From the NCBI RefSeq assembly GCF_029784165.1, contig NC_073696.1, positions 172,412,912-172,476,911 on the forward strand: a stretch of 64,000 nucleotides of DNA, given 5' to 3'. This document shows, one piece after another, positions 20,886 to 51,760 of this stretch. Every line of letters begins with the position of its first letter. Position 1 is the first letter of the stretch. Source of the DNA: Wyeomyia smithii (lineage: Eukaryota; Arthropoda; Insecta; Diptera; Culicidae). A program made the position numbers and the translations under genes. The notes beneath the pieces are model-generated. The model saw only the letters and a program-made list of their open reading frames with translations. It did no database searches and had not been told where the DNA came from.

Positions 20886-22620
20886 AATGTGACAAAGTTT
20901 AACAGCTTTTTTCATGCAAAAATTCATGCCAGGCCATGTGTGAATATTTGTTTAACAAAAAGCTTTAAATTTTAAATAGTCCATGACGTGCATATTCCAG
21001 ATGTGATGACTAAACTAAAAAGAAACCAAAGAAACCCTGATTATGTTGTTCACAGGTCTGACAGAATTGATGTTGCCGGAGGAGGAGTTGCAATAGTTAT
21101 CCACCGTCGAATAAAGCATCGTGTTACGTTCCATCTTCAAACAAAAGTTATCGAAACTTTGGGAATTGAAATTGAAACAGATATTATTGACTTTTTATTC
21201 TAATGCAAAACATCGATCGTGGAATAATGCTCAAACCAATTCCAGTGGAAAAATATTGCTTAATAATTGCTCGGCTGGATTTTATTCGATTTTATTTTTT
21301 ACGAATGGTTCTACATGTTAGGAATCCATCTACAATTAATTTGGTATCATCAAATCTTAGTCATTTTTGCGGTGATTTTTATTTATATTCATATTGATTT
21401 ATATTTATATTTATATCCATATTGATCCATATTGAGTTTGATGCTGATAATCTTCCTAAAATTTCTTCCATATCACGTAAAACTTTCTTGACTTCCACTA
21501 GGTCTGTCTTTGAATATCACAAGACCAATTGGGATAGATATCGTACCACGATCGAAGAAAGTTTGAATTGCGATATTGTTTTACAAAATAGTACTAACAT
21601 TGACAGAGCATTAGATGATATATGCAGTTTAATTCTCAATCCCCGGAACTTATCAGTTCCTAAGGCCTGAGTGAAATTCAATACACCAATTATTGACAAT
21701 GAACTTCAACTTTCATGCGTTTGAAGAACATACGGAGACGTCAATATCAGGCATCTTGTGATCCTGGTTTTTAAGTTATTTTTTAAGATTTACAAACGGA
21801 AATTAAACATGGACTTACTTACTAAATGAAAATTTCATGAGAGAAACTTGAACAGCTAAAACCATATTCCACCTTTCTGGAAGCTTTCAAAGGTTTTTAA
21901 GAAATCATCGGAGTCCATTCCAGTCCTCAAAGATGATGACCGCATATTTCTTGTGAATGAACAAAAAGCTCAAAAACTTGCTCAGCAGTTAGAGAGTGTT
22001 CATAATTTCAATTCGAACGTAGTAAGTCCTGTTGAAAATGATGATGGCCAGTTCACCACCCTAGAATTATTTTCTGAAGAGGTATCCTCCTGAAAAAATT
22101 TCTTGAAGATTTGAGTTGATATTTTTTCACAAAATGAAAAAATTCCGAAGTCACTCCATTTATGAAACCTGACAATAAATTCAGCTGCAGCATAAAGTTA
22201 TCTCCCAAATTAGTTTACTTTCTCCTATAAGCAAACTTTTTGAAAAAATACTTAATAAAATTCTTAATAGAATGCTAACACATATTAATGAGGATTCAAT
22301 TTTTGCAAATGAGCAGTTTGGTTTTTGCAATGGGCATTCAACTACTCATCAGTTACTTAGAGTAACTAATATGATTCGAACTAATAAAAAATAAGGCTAC
22401 TCCACTGGAGCCGCTCTTCTAGTTTTAATAGATAAAATGTCCAATTTCCATTTTTCTCTTTAAACAAAAAAAATGAGACAAATCTACTTAACTGATCGCT
22501 CTCTTCAGATTAACTATTTTAATGATAAATCTGATAGATTACCCGTTAGAGCTGGTCTGGTGTACCCCAAGGAACCTTTTTGCGCCCAATCGTATATAAT
22601 CTCTTCTTTGTGACGATATA
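20886..22620 (+). pseudogene. Jockey-type LINE relic (endonuclease and RT pieces)
   Basis: 20985-21185 reads as part of an AP-endonuclease domain: 'NPDYVVHRSDRIDVAGGGVA' followed by 'IHRRIKHRV'. Later, 21960-22080 ('NEQKAQKLAQQLESVHNFN') and 22200-22600 show RT pieces: 'SKLFEKILNKILNRML', 'NEQFGFCNGHSTTHQLLRVT', 'YLTDRSLQI' and 'LPVRAG'. Many stops and frameshifts occur and the catalytic part is lost. This is a jockey-group (for example Juan-like) fossil. The hAT element at 19728 was probably inserted into its 5' flank. Confidence 0.7.
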
Positions 22621-23892
22621 AGCGTAGAGGAAAAAAGCCTTCGTGTCATTTGCAGTCTGTTGCAAAAAAGTTGCGAAAGACTGCGAAAGTAATTACAATC
22701 TATTAATGTAATAAAATTGAAAATATATGTATCAGTGTTGACATGTCACCGTTTGTATCAGAACAGACAAAATAAATTATGAATAAATATTACTCTCCTC
22801 AGAGGAAAAAAAGAGAAAAGTGAAATTCTGACTCGCTGCTCTGTTTTCAGGTCGTGTGCTCTTCTCTTTGTTGCTTTGATTTCTTTCTTGCGCTGAGTGC
22901 ATAGGTGATTGAGAAACCTACATAAAGAGAAAGTAAATTGTTCTTCTACACAAAGTTGCTCTTTGCGGAACTTTGTGAAGCTCGTTTTGGTTTGTGCGAT
23001 GTGCTGGTTATTGGTATTGGTATTTTTCGAATGGAAAATTAATCTCACATTCTTCCACTCGCGCTGGTGTACTTAGTTAAACCAATGATGCCCCATATGC
23101 AGTTTTATCTGCATTTATACAGATTTCTTACGTATTTTCCATACAGATATCTGCATATACTATACAGAACTATACAGTTTTTTTAGTTTTCCTGATCGCA
23201 AATTAAACTTCTTGATATATTTAAAAAAAAAAATCAACTCAAATGTTATGTTATATTGTTTTTATTATATTTATATGCTTCGCGTAAGCGTGTGCATAAA
23301 TGAATCACGGGATAAATGTTAAACAAGCTTTTTGAATTTTTATCAAGGTGACAAGATTTTTTGAGCTTCAAAATACAGATGCGAATGTGGCATCACTGAG
23401 TACAACGTGTAAATCAAATGATGAGGTTGGAAAACGCTACCGCGGGAAGGTTAAAACGCAGGAGCCAAGCTAAAGCACATCATCATATTTCTAAGCTCTG
23501 ATACGTTCTCATCACAAAACCAACAAACATTTCAGTTTAAAAAAAGTTGAAGTGGTTGTTTATAAGACACGACCGCAGAGTTAACGTAAAAGATGACAGC
23601 CTTTCTTATGTGAATGTATTTCTTGGAATAGGTGTAGGAATACACTCAATTGGGGTTAATTAATTTAATGGTCTCCCTGCTCCAGATGACGTTTTCCTCC
23701 GGTAACGACAATGAACAACAGCAGAAGCTATGTGTAGCTCTGCGGTTTCACTTGCTGCCGTATCCAAAACAAGAATGATATTGAATTACTTTGAGGCTGT
23801 CTTTTGTATCAAGTTGCACTAAGATATCTTAATTTAGGCAGTGGCTACGAAGAGACTATAGACGAGGGCAAATAGTGCATTTCCATCTATAG
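22621..23892. other. No gene recognised
   Basis: AT-rich and unassigned. A cluster of 'tctgcat'/'atacagat' words at 23095-23190 may be the end of a repeat. The frame at 22758-23048 (minus) has no recognisable family. Confidence 0.4.
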
Positions 23893-23897
23893 TATAA

Positions 23898-24258
23898 CCA
23901 CATACTTAGACATACGTAACACTGGCGATTTTTTTGGTACTGTTTGCTCCACATCACCCGAAACCAACACCAGTTTGAACTGCTCGCCGAAAATGAACGG
24001 AATGAATTTTCTTCATCGCGGCTTTACTCGAGCCCATAACAAAATCCCTCAAGAAACTGTCAAAAAGTTGTTTACAAAATCAATGCTGCATTTTTCGAGT
24101 GTGAACGAGACAAATGCAGGGCTGCGCAGGTACACAACCTCCATAAACTACTCAAACAGAGGTTTTTTTACAGAGGTTGGTACTTTCGAGTAGTTCATTT
24201 TGTATCAACTTTTTTGGAAGATTTCTTCCTGAGTGTTACGTATGTCTTATGTATGTGG
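23898..24258. mobile_element. 361-bp MITE, copy 2 (see 12766-13118)
   Basis: The ends 'ccacatacttagacatacg' and 'gtatgtcttatgtatgtgg' are inverted. The flanks 23893-23897 and 24259-24263 are both 'tataa', a likely 5-bp target duplication. It lies in the opposite orientation to copy 1. The 72-codon frame inside is an artefact. Confidence 0.8.
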
Positions 24259-24574
24259 TATAACAGTTCAAATAACAACTTTCTGCATTTCACGATAGCG
24301 TAGATGATTTTACAACTGATTGCTGCAAATAGTAAGACTTCAGTGAAAAATTATGTGATTCAGGCTCACTAGCTCAAAAATTCTTCAGATACACATTAAG
24401 GAATTGCTGAAGTCAAAAAAGGTTAGCTGTGCTTGTTTATGCCATTTATTGACAACTGAATGATTTTTTAACATCGCAATTTTTTATTTAGTTCTGAATG
24501 ATTTACAGTGACAATTAAAATCAACATGAGGCGATTTATTTGCAATTATGTATGAAAATTATAATCGCTATACT

Positions 24575-24780
24575 ACTAGCCACACACGCTATATAGCAAG
24601 CCACGCACTCTAGCCCCACACGCTATAGGCATGCACAGACACGCTAGACATGCACACGCTCTTTAGCAAGCCACGCACGCTAGTCACATGTCACACACGC
24701 TTTATAGCAAGCCACACACGCAATAGACATGTTCAGACACGCTAGACATGCACACGCTGTATAGCAAGTCACGCACCACA
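24575..24780. repeat. Degenerate tandem repeat ('cacgctatatagcaagccacg')
   Basis: Words 'cacacgct', 'atagcaagccac', 'gcatgcacagacacgctaga' and 'catgcacacgct' recur about every 40-60 bp over 200 bp, with a longer period of about 110-120 bp. Non-coding minisatellite-like array. Confidence 0.75.
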
Positions 24781-25722
24781 GAGCAGATATGCAACTTCGA
24801 ACAAAACTTTGCAGCAAATCGGTGCTCAAGCTTTCGCATTCATTTTTGGCTGTTCCATTCTACATTGATTTTACAGTGCATTGTTCCAACAGTTCGCTCC
24901 AATAGTTTGAACATGCACCAAAAAATTATTATTTTTTTGCTTCAATGACCAAGTAAAAATGTGATCTTGAATAGTTGAATCCTGTTGAATCTATCAAAAT
25001 CAAGTTAAGACAGAACCGCATTCAAGAGATCTTTAAAGCGGAAATTCAGTAACAATTCACAATCAACGTCAAAAGAACAAATTAAACTAAAAATCTTTCA
25101 ACCATTCAAACATTGTTTAACAAATTTTCTTGGATCGTACACCTCGCGAAACTATGAACTATTTTAACCTGTTAGTTGATTTACTTGAATATCTTCGTTG
25201 GACTTGGGAACCGAATTTCTCGACCAGCGACAATATTGTTTTCTCGTACCGTTTTTTATACCTAACATTGCAAGTAATGCTTATCAGACGCGCTATACAC
25301 AACACTGCTTACGACATTAGGTACGATGTAAAAAAATGATAGTCGTTAGTCAAGATATTTAGTTTTCAACTTGGGCAGCAATGAAATTTATTGAAAATAT
25401 ATCTAAATAAAAACCGTTGCACGTATGCGGGTGGTACTGTACGATTATCATGAAAAGGCACCCTCGCTATACCAGTACCGGGTAGAACAAAGGATTCTCT
25501 CGGCGAAAAAGCAGCGAGAGCTCATACAGTCCTTTTATTGAATGAATGGAATATAAGCGTAATAAAATTTCGAGTGTGAAATGCGTCCTCTCCACCGCTA
25601 GATGTCGATACTTAAAATAAAGAGATTTTGTATCATTTTTGGTTCTTCAGTAGAAAATATGTGCACGCACGCTGGCCAGACACGCCGATCGTATAACACT
25701 GTGCCAATGTGCCAGTTCTGAT
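24781..25722. other. No gene recognised
   Basis: AT-rich. 25400-25640 is less AT-rich and carries two AATAAA-like words; it could be an LTR fragment, but no second copy is in the window to prove it. Confidence 0.35.
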
Positions 25723-25730
25723 CGTATAAC

Positions 25731-26053
25731 CAGCGTTGCCATTGTGCCAGATAAATCTGGATTTTGCCAGATTTTTGTTTGCGCGCCAGACAAACAGATA
25801 AACCTCAGAATCTGCCAGATATTTGTAAATGAGCCAGATATTTGCCAGATTTCATCCGCGTCGTCTTGCGAAAAGGTCATTACTGCGAGATGGGCCGTGC
25901 CTGGCCTTAACCTACCTACACCCGGGGAGAGCAAAAAAAAGGTCATCACTTTCAATTCTGCCAGGAATTTTATCCAAAAATGAGTGACAGATTTTTGCCA
26001 GACTTTTTATTTTCGTTTTGTCAGATTTTATTCGAAACATAGTGGCAACACTG
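25731..26053. mobile_element. hAT-type MITE, 323 bp, 'ccagat'-rich, copy 1
   Basis: The ends CAGCGTTGCCATTGTG and CATAGTGGCAACACTG are inverted. The flanks 25723-25730 and 26054-26061 are both 'cgtataac', a perfect 8-bp duplication. The interior repeats 'gccagat(a/t)tttg' many times and shares 'aaaaaggtcatcactt' with the copy at 49888-50207. Confidence 0.92.
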
Positions 26054-26061
26054 CGTATAAC

Positions 26062-28032
26062 ACTGCCACTGGCTTCGGTGTTTCAAGTTTCGTCCTTCGT
26101 GCGGTCTGTTATACACCAACACTGAGTGGCAATTGCTAAGCACGCCGTTTCGTGTTTTAAATATATCCCTCAGTGCAGAGCGTGTTTTGGACATGGTTGC
26201 TCAACGGTTGCAGGCGTTCTTCTCTATGTGAAAAACGAAAAGTTGACTCTTTGTGCTCTTGAATTGAGCAGATAACATCCCTGTTAGTAAATAATTAATT
26301 CATCGCTGAACATCGCCCTCCTTTCCTCCTATTGAAAAAACGATAATTTAAATGAACAAAAGCAGTAGTATTGTATATCAAGCTAACATTGTCTTGTTGA
26401 TACTTACGCTTATTTGGATAAGAAACTATTTGATCCTATACGAAAGGTGGAAACTCTTCAACAAACATAGTTGTTGAATGTTGAACACTAAATTAAATGC
26501 AATTTGATATCTGTAAATATTTATATTTTTCGTTTCCCTTCTTTCATTGTCTGCAGATATTGATGTCAACATTTATGTATGATTTATTTTATCTCACGGT
26601 TTACACGAGCAGTGGTTATTCTTAACAAAGTTGTCTATTTTTGGCCATGTTTACATTTGCTTTTAATCGTTGAACAACTATATTTTCGTAATGCTCTGTT
26701 ACTGTCAGCCTTTACACTTATAATTATTTAGGACTATATGTTGGATCACAAAAATCGTAAGTACATAAACCGCATTTGCAAAATAGTAATCTAACATTGT
26801 TCAATAAGGACAGGTTTTGGTATATTTCACACACGCATTTTCAAACCATTTTAGCAAAATCTACTATGCCAGCATTGTTCTATTGGTTTTCTTCCTCCCA
26901 AACAAAAGTGTATTCGCGCATCTGTTATCTATTTACGAAATTTTGTAGACTAGTTCTTCAACGTACAACTTAAAATTTACATGTACACTGAGGAATACCC
27001 GATGTGTTCATACCCTGTTTTAGTTCAACGTGTAAGTTTGAATTATTTCAAAATATAATAAATCATCGGGACTTAAAAATTATACACATAGGTAATAGTT
27101 TGATAGGGTGTCGCTGGCAGGCACAATCGATACGTTAATAGTAATGGATGACTGTACGAGATCCATCTGGACTGAATTCATAGTAAAACGTCGAAAAATG
27201 CATATTCAACTATATCGTTCATGCTCTTTTATATTCCAACAAAACTTAATGCCTAAGTACAATGGATTTGGTTACGAATCCGAATTTTTGGATAAGTGCA
27301 TTAAACACATGAAATCTTATGATACAGTGCACAATGAATTCGGGTTGAATTCGCGATTTGGTTCTAAACCCAGGTTTTTTTGCTGCCTACCTATGTAACA
27401 CATTTGCATAAATCGATTACAATTCAGATTGATTGTGTGTAAATTTTCCATTTTGCGTGTGATTATATGTTTAGTACAACCGTATTACCGGATTTAGAAA
27501 CGCAAACGCATGCCGTAACATTGAGCTTGAGCCTTAACTGACCCTGCTCCGATTCGTAGTCGTAGTTATGGTTGCTTGGTTCAGATGATCAGTACTAATT
27601 TGGTACACAAGAATTCTTACATACATAAAAGTTTCTGCCAAGAGATGATGGAAACTCACATTTGAAAACAATGCCAAGTGAGTGAAGGGAATGAATGAGT
27701 TTAGGTGAACAGTGTATCTGCGCAGCACCACATCATTTACGAAAACTATTCAAACAGAAATCCAATTTGTAACCATTCTTTTACCCCCCTCTGAACCACA
27801 AGTTTTTTTTTCGAAGTACTACATATGTCTCAGTTAGTTGTTGTTCAGTCAGAATCGGATTCAACTTGATACCAGTATACTGCCGTTCTACCGATGGTTG
27901 TCCCATATTCATAGAAAACTTCATGGAAAGTAGTATAATATTGCGTAGAAGGGCAGTATAACTAACATTCTTCTGTGTCTACCGACGTAACGTCTGTTTA
28001 TCAATTCCCACATATTTTTGTTGAGGCTAATG
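26062..28032. other. No gene recognised; 3' flank of the cyclase gene
   Basis: AT-rich sequence between the hAT element and the cyclase stop codon. Part of it near 28032 must be the 3' UTR of the minus-strand gene, but its end cannot be fixed. The frame at 27108-27398 (plus) starts in a possible integrase-like context ('TLIVMDDCTRSIW') but gives no convincing family match. Confidence 0.4.
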
Positions 28033-46386
<18,354 letters not shown>

Positions 46387-46476
46387 CTGCGCATAAGAGT
46401 GATAATTTCTTCAATCAATGGTTTTCGATGACTAATGTTTTGGGAAATATGAAAACTTTGATTGACGCTATAATTA

Positions 46477-46740
46477 CACTGATGAACAAAGATTTTGCCC
46501 TAGACCTCAAACTGAAAAAAGTTCAACTTTTCAACCATTGCATTCCTGTGAATTTTAGTACTTCTAGAAAAGATAACTTTTAAAAAATTTTAAGCAAATT
46601 TGGAAGTTACGAACTTGGTTAGAAGTTACTCTGCGGCCTCTTGACGCACTGCTGCATTTACTAGGGGCATTAAAATCACAGGAAAGTTTAAAAAGCAATA
46701 ACCTTTCTAAGGCACATTTTTTCGTTTTTGTCGACCAGTG
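46477..46740. mobile_element. 264-bp PIF-like MITE, copy 2
   Basis: The ends 'cactgatgaacaaa' and 'tttgtcgaccagtg' are inverted. The flanks 46474-46476 and 46741-46743 are both TTA, the target duplication of PIF/Harbinger elements. Inner words 'cattcctgtgaattttagta' and 'attaaaatcacagg' are inverted. Related to 30297-30610. Confidence 0.75.
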
Positions 46741-47094
46741 TTATCATACGGTAATCAATATTCAACCTAGCATTGAAAAATTACAAAATAACTTAAATTT
46801 TTTCTTATGATTTGGAAAATACGAAAATTTAGAATTCTTAAATAACATTGCCTAACCAAAACTGCCAATTGTTCTCGATGATTCAATTCTCGGTATCCAC
46901 CAGAAGCCTCTCATGCCTGGAACGATTATACTTTTTCACACAGGCTCTTAGAGTAGTTTTGTAGAAATTACAAATTGACACAACTTTTCAAAATGTCGAT
47001 TAATGTGAAACTACTCTAAAATATTTGTGCTGTAAACTAATAAATTCTTAGAACAGTTTTTCAGCACATTCTTATTGGAGAGCAGCTTGTCTCA

Positions 47095-47262
47095 GCGTCT
47101 ATTTCCCATGTCAGGGGGGGGGGGGGGGGGGCGGATCTCAAACAGCAACTGGTCTAGAGTGGATGGCTTAGCTATAAAATGCGGTGTCTCGCCAGTTATA
47201 TCGAAGACAGCAATCTCGTCGCGATAATAAGTATCGCGACCCTAGTAATGCAGTATACCTAT
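47095..47262 (+). repeat. Fragment related to the RTE-associated segment at 40399-40725
   Basis: 'atttcccatgtca', a G-run of about 19 (47114-47132), 'gcggtgtctcgccagttata', 'tcgaagacagcaatctcgtc' and 'gcgaccctagtaatgcagta' match the minus strand of 40399-40560. Non-coding. Confidence 0.65.
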
Positions 47263-47680
47263 GACGACCTGTAGCCACGAAAATAAGTAAGTATCCAGTA
47301 ATTTTTTTAGGTTAGTAAGTTTAACAGTATTTCGAAATTTTGCATCAATACAAGTACAAACATGCAAGGCAATACTATTACTAATTAACGTTTGTTTTAC
47401 GCGTTACCGAGTTAATTCAAAAGCTTTTTCGCGGATTCTCGGAATAACGCATATCAACCAAAAACGTCATAGAGCGATTTTTTAATTACGCGGTTTTTTT
47501 CACGCGGATTTTATGAGGTATGTGTCCCCTACGTTAAAAAACCTGTATTGTTTCAAATCATACATGGATTATTTAACCAATTTAGGTGAACTTAGCTGTA
47601 AGGTTCACTAGTATAATAAAAGACAGGTACTATAATGTCGATACAATAATGTTTTTATGATAGTACTAACACCTACAGTA

Positions 47681-49450
47681 GGGTGGGGCTTATTTTCAAA
47701 AATGTTCGCGGGACCTGTTTCCCCAGGCAAAAAGACCTCCTTGGGGTTCAATAAGCAACATATAAAAAATTGGTTGAATTTCATTAAGATCTAGAGGTGG
47801 CGCAGAGGGCTTAAAGGTCAAATTTTAAACGAAAGCAATTTTAAAACAAAACATATGCCTATATAGGTAAACAGGTGATTTTGTAACCCTTTTGGGCGTA
47901 TATTTCGTCCGTTTTGCGTTAAATTCAACCGTTTTTGAGATATTCGCAATTTCAGTGTACACTCTTGCAATCTCGGGGTATGTGATTATAAGGAAATGCA
48001 CAAGGTGCCTGTATAAGTTAACACGTCATGTTCTCGAATATATTCTCGCAATAGACATCATTGTTCCTCCGGAAAGAGTGCAAAAGAGAAAGAAAGAGAA
48101 TGGAAAAAGGGAAACTAAGAAAAGTCAAATGCGTGTATTTCATCTTCATCATTTCATCTTAAGAAACTAGTAAATTTCAAGTTTGTGATGCTCCATATTT
48201 TCGCTTTTCGTATTCTTTTTCTTTCTCTTTTGCACTCTTTTCGGAGGAACAATGATATCTATTGCGAGAATATATTCGAGAACATGACGTGTTAACTTAG
48301 GGCATCTCCAGCGGTGGTCCAAATCGTTGTTTTGTTCTATTTTTTGGAACAAACTCTAGTTCACTGCTGCACCGGTGGTGTAAATTTTGTTTATACCAGA
48401 TCTAAATTGAAAAAAATTGAAACTGGTATATGTTTTGGTCTATTTTTGTCACTTTTTGGAACAAGAAATAGATCGTTCTAAAACTTTTCGTACGCCACCA
48501 ATAGGTGGGTGAAATGTCATATTTCAATTGAATACCCCATTTTTAGCTATTTTCATATAAGCGTTTTGCGAGTGTTGGGGAGTAAACAAAACAAAGATTT
48601 TTTATCACAATTCATTTTTGTGGATTTTCTGAAGAAGAAAATGAGCAGGTTTGTCGTTTTCGGTTTCAAGGAAACCGATCAGCAAAAGGGGGAATTCTGG
48701 AAGACCATAACCGTAGGTTCAACTACTTGGTTTGCAACCATCAGCCACCAGGATGACAAATATTTTGGGTATTTGTTAATCGCCTTAATTGTAGTGGGAC
48801 TAGAGGAGACCTTAAGAAGCCAGAAAATGTTCCTCGAAGACACTGAACTGAAAATGTTCAAATGTGCGTAAAAATTATCGAATTTCCGTTTGTTAAATAT
48901 TGAGTGCTTTTTATTATAACAAGTCTCATAAACTGATAGCATGGGGTATTGAATTGTTGACAGTGTGACAGATGTCAGCGGATTAAAACAACAAGATATA
49001 CAACACCGGTGCGGAGAACGAAAAGTTGGTCTATATTATCTGGTTCTATTCTGTTTTCGCTGGTGTAAATCTAGTATAAAGTTGTTTCAAAAATAGACCA
49101 CTGCTGAAGATGCCCTTATACAGGCACCTTGTGCATTTCCTAATAATCACATACCCCGAGTTTGCAAGAGTGTACACTAAAATTGCGAATATCTCAAAAA
49201 CGGTTGAATTAAACGCAAAACGGACGAAATTTACGCCCAAAAGGGTCACAAAATTACCTGTTTACCTATATAGGCATATGTTTTGTTTTAAAATTGCTTC
49301 GTTTAAAATTTGACCTTTAGGCCCTCTGCGCCACCTCTAGACCTTAATGAAATTCAACCAATTTTTAATATGTTGCTTATTGAACCCCAAGGAGGTCTTT
49401 TTGCCTGGGAAAACAGGTCCCGCGAATATTTTTGAAAATAAGCCCCACCC
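47681..49450. mobile_element. Large foldback element with ~340-440-bp inverted arms
   Basis: 'gggtggggcttattttcaaa' at 47681 is matched by 'gaaaataagccccaccc' ending at 49450; both sides are flanked by TA. The arms pair over 47681-48018 with 49117-49450, and then 48019-48105 with about 48200-48298. The break in the right arm is exactly where a PIF/Harbinger-like element (48300-49115) sits. Without it the unit is about 950 bp, almost all palindromic with a loop of about 90 nt. No transposase. Confidence 0.88.
48300..49115. mobile_element. PIF/Harbinger-like element, 816 bp, inside the right arm of the palindrome
   Basis: The ends 'gggcatctccagcggtggtc' and 'gaccactgctgaagatgccc' are inverted, and the flanks 48297-48299 and 49116-49118 are both TTA. 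These ends and this duplication fit PIF/Harbinger. Inside is a 120-codon frame (48509-48871) of unknown family, with no transposase motif seen; from Met 48641 it reads 'MSRFVVFGFKETDQQKGEFW'. Confidence 0.85.
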
Positions 49451-49887
49451 TAACCTACAGGCTTATGATGGTACAACAAAAAAGAGCAGGCAAACGAAGC
49501 TGCATTCAGCTGTCATTTTTTTTTTCGTACGGAATTTGACAGCATTTTGTATTTGTTGAAAATCTGAATGATCTGAATGGTTATTTTGTAAAACACAAGA
49601 CTGTTAACAAATAGTCAGAGGATGATTTTGGAGTTTATAAAAGTAGACAGCTGTGCAACTGGGAAAACCAAAAATAAGCCAGCTGAAAATATGATACAAA
49701 CTTGGAAAAATATATCGCATCCAGGCGACTTTAACCCGCAGTTTCCTTGTCTCCGGCATGATATTTTGACCAATTAAACTACTATATTTGTATCACATTC
49801 CACACACACACACTGCTGTGCAGGCGTTAGTTTTGCGACTGAAAGGAATGTCTCATGCTCATCACACGCAGAAGAGTTAGCTGTCAC

Positions 49888-50207
49888 CAACGTTGCCAGG
49901 TATCCAGATTTAGCTGGATTATCAAGATTTTTGAACATGTATCCAGGTAGACAGCTTTGATGTCCAATTATCCAGATTTTTCATGGATGATCCAGATTTT
50001 ATCCAGATTTTATTTTCTCTGTTCCGCAAAAAGGTCATCACTTCAATTTTGGCGCGAAATTTTGCAATTTTGTCACCTCAAATTTTGCGTACCCCAAAAC
50101 TTTTATTCGAAAAATTAACCTTTCACCCCACGAAATGACTGCCAGATTTTTTCCAGATTTTTATTTTGCCTTTTCCAGATTTTTGAAAAAATGACCTGGC
50201 AACGCTG
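49888..50207. mobile_element. hAT-type MITE, 320 bp, 'ccagat'-rich, copy 2
   Basis: The ends 'caacgttgccagg' and 'cctggcaacgctg' are inverted. The flanks 49880-49887 and 50208-50215 are both 'gctgtcac', a perfect 8-bp duplication. It repeats 'tccagattttt' and shares 'aaaaggtcatcacttcaatt' with the copy at 25731. Confidence 0.92.
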
Positions 50208-50299
50208 GCTGTCACTGATAACTCTTAAAGACTTTGCGTGATCGAGACTGAAGCCAGTCTGAGTCGTGCCCAGGGTTTGTTTTGAATAAACTGGAATAA

Positions 50300-50580
50300 T
50301 ATCATACATATAAAATGGAGTTCTGTCTGTCTGATCCTATAGACTTGGAAACTACTTAACCGATCAACATGAATAATTGTATGTAGGGGTTTCGGGGTCG
50401 GGGAAGGTTCTTATGATACTTTGAGATCCCTCCCTCCTCTGGAAGGGAAGGCCCCCATTTAAATGAAACACCAATTATTGCATAGCTCGAGAACTAATCT
50501 AGCAAATGGAACCAAATTTAGCATGTAAAGGTTTTTGTGGGTGATAAATGTTTCTGTTATGATTTACGGGTTGGAAAATA
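50300..50580 (+). repeat. Dispersed repeat with 'ctgtctgtctg' start
   Basis: 'aaatggagttctgtctgtct' followed by 'gatcctatagacttggaaac' and 'gaactaatctagcaaatgga' resembles a repeat common in arthropod genomes (from memory). The class, possibly Helitron-like or SINE-like, is unresolved. Confidence 0.45.
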
Positions 50581-50584
50581 GCGG

Positions 50585-51760
50585 AAAGTGATCAAATACC
50601 ACAAAATATGGGTATTTCCGTAATCATGATGATGCACAGAAGCCAAAACTCGAAACACAGTTTTGAATCCCAAAATGGCGACTTTCGGTTTCTAGAAAAC
50701 ATCTAAAAGCGACCAATTGTAATGTATCAAAATGTGAAAATCACTAAACTTCATTATCTTACAAACCACACAACCGATTCGAACATCATTGGTATCAATT
50801 AGCGGGCTAGTTAAGGATTAACTGAAGAATTTCATAATGACTAGGCATATGGTTCAAAAGTTTCAAAAAGAAACATGTTCCGATAAGTTTTCAACTTCAT
50901 TCGTTTTCCCGGAGATGGCTGAACTAATTTCAACAATATCAGTGTCAAATGAACGGTTTATTTGCCATTTCATTCAATTATAATCGGACTTTTATTTTGA
51001 CCGTTATGTATTGAATTCTGAAAACAACGAAACTCAAAGATTACATGACTTATTTGAACATACTTACGGACTGTCTCTCAAACGTACAAATAACAAATTT
51101 CATAACAATTTGATACGTGGTTCAAAAGTTATGGAAAGAACAAAATTGACTGATCAAAATATATTGTACTATTTGAACGTTCCAGGTATTGCTCGTGATT
51201 ACAAATCAAATTTCACATTTTATACTTCAATTATTAGTTCAGATACAACATCAATATATCTTTGTTGGATTGAATTTGGCAATTTAAGGCTGTTTTCCAG
51301 AAACCATAAGTCGCAAAATCGGATTTCAAAATGAAGTATGGAGTTGATTCCCGGCCTCTAAGTATTTAAACTGGAAGCTGCTGTCCAAAATTTAAAATGG
51401 CGTCTGAAGTTGATTTTTGGCTTCTGGGTTTCATACTATTCCACATATTATCATATTGAACGATATTTGGTCTGTTCAGGCTGTTGTTCATCAGGGAAAA
51501 TTGTCCTACTACAAAAAGTTTAATCTAAAATGATATATAATTCGACCTATATATGAGTACAGTGACGTTTTGATTATACCAGGAATAAAAGAAAATCGCA
51601 TCATATATTTAAAACATATTTATGAAAAATAAATCCATCAGAAATTATCAAGATGTGTTTTTTTTATTAATTTAAGGTTTAATGTAAATCTTTTCAAACA
51701 AACAATAAGTTCGAAAGAGAGAGGCTGGGTCTCACCGCTAGGTGGATTAATTTTGTTTTT
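50585..51760 (-). repeat. Composite repeat, copy C (minus strand), with satellite units
   Basis: The reverse complement gives the same word order as copies A, B and D. 50590-50720 and 51290-51480 hold CCGGAAGT-type satellite units in opposite orientations. The frame at 51011-51334 is inside this repeat and is not a gene. Confidence 0.65.

Noticed and set aside
22758..23048. Minus-strand 96-codon ORF as a gene
   Set aside because: No family likeness; Lys/Arg/Phe-rich composition expected from purine/pyrimidine-biased DNA.
24575..24780. CRISPR-like array
   Set aside because: The repeats are degenerate, of uneven spacing, and the organism is a eukaryote; it is a minisatellite.
25400..25640. 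Solo LTR
   Set aside because: Composition and AATAAA-like words are suggestive, but no TG...CA ends with target duplication and no second copy were found.
27108..27398. Integrase-like gene ('LIVMDDCTRSIW')
   Set aside because: Only about twelve residues are suggestive; the rest lacks integrase motifs and the frame has no context.
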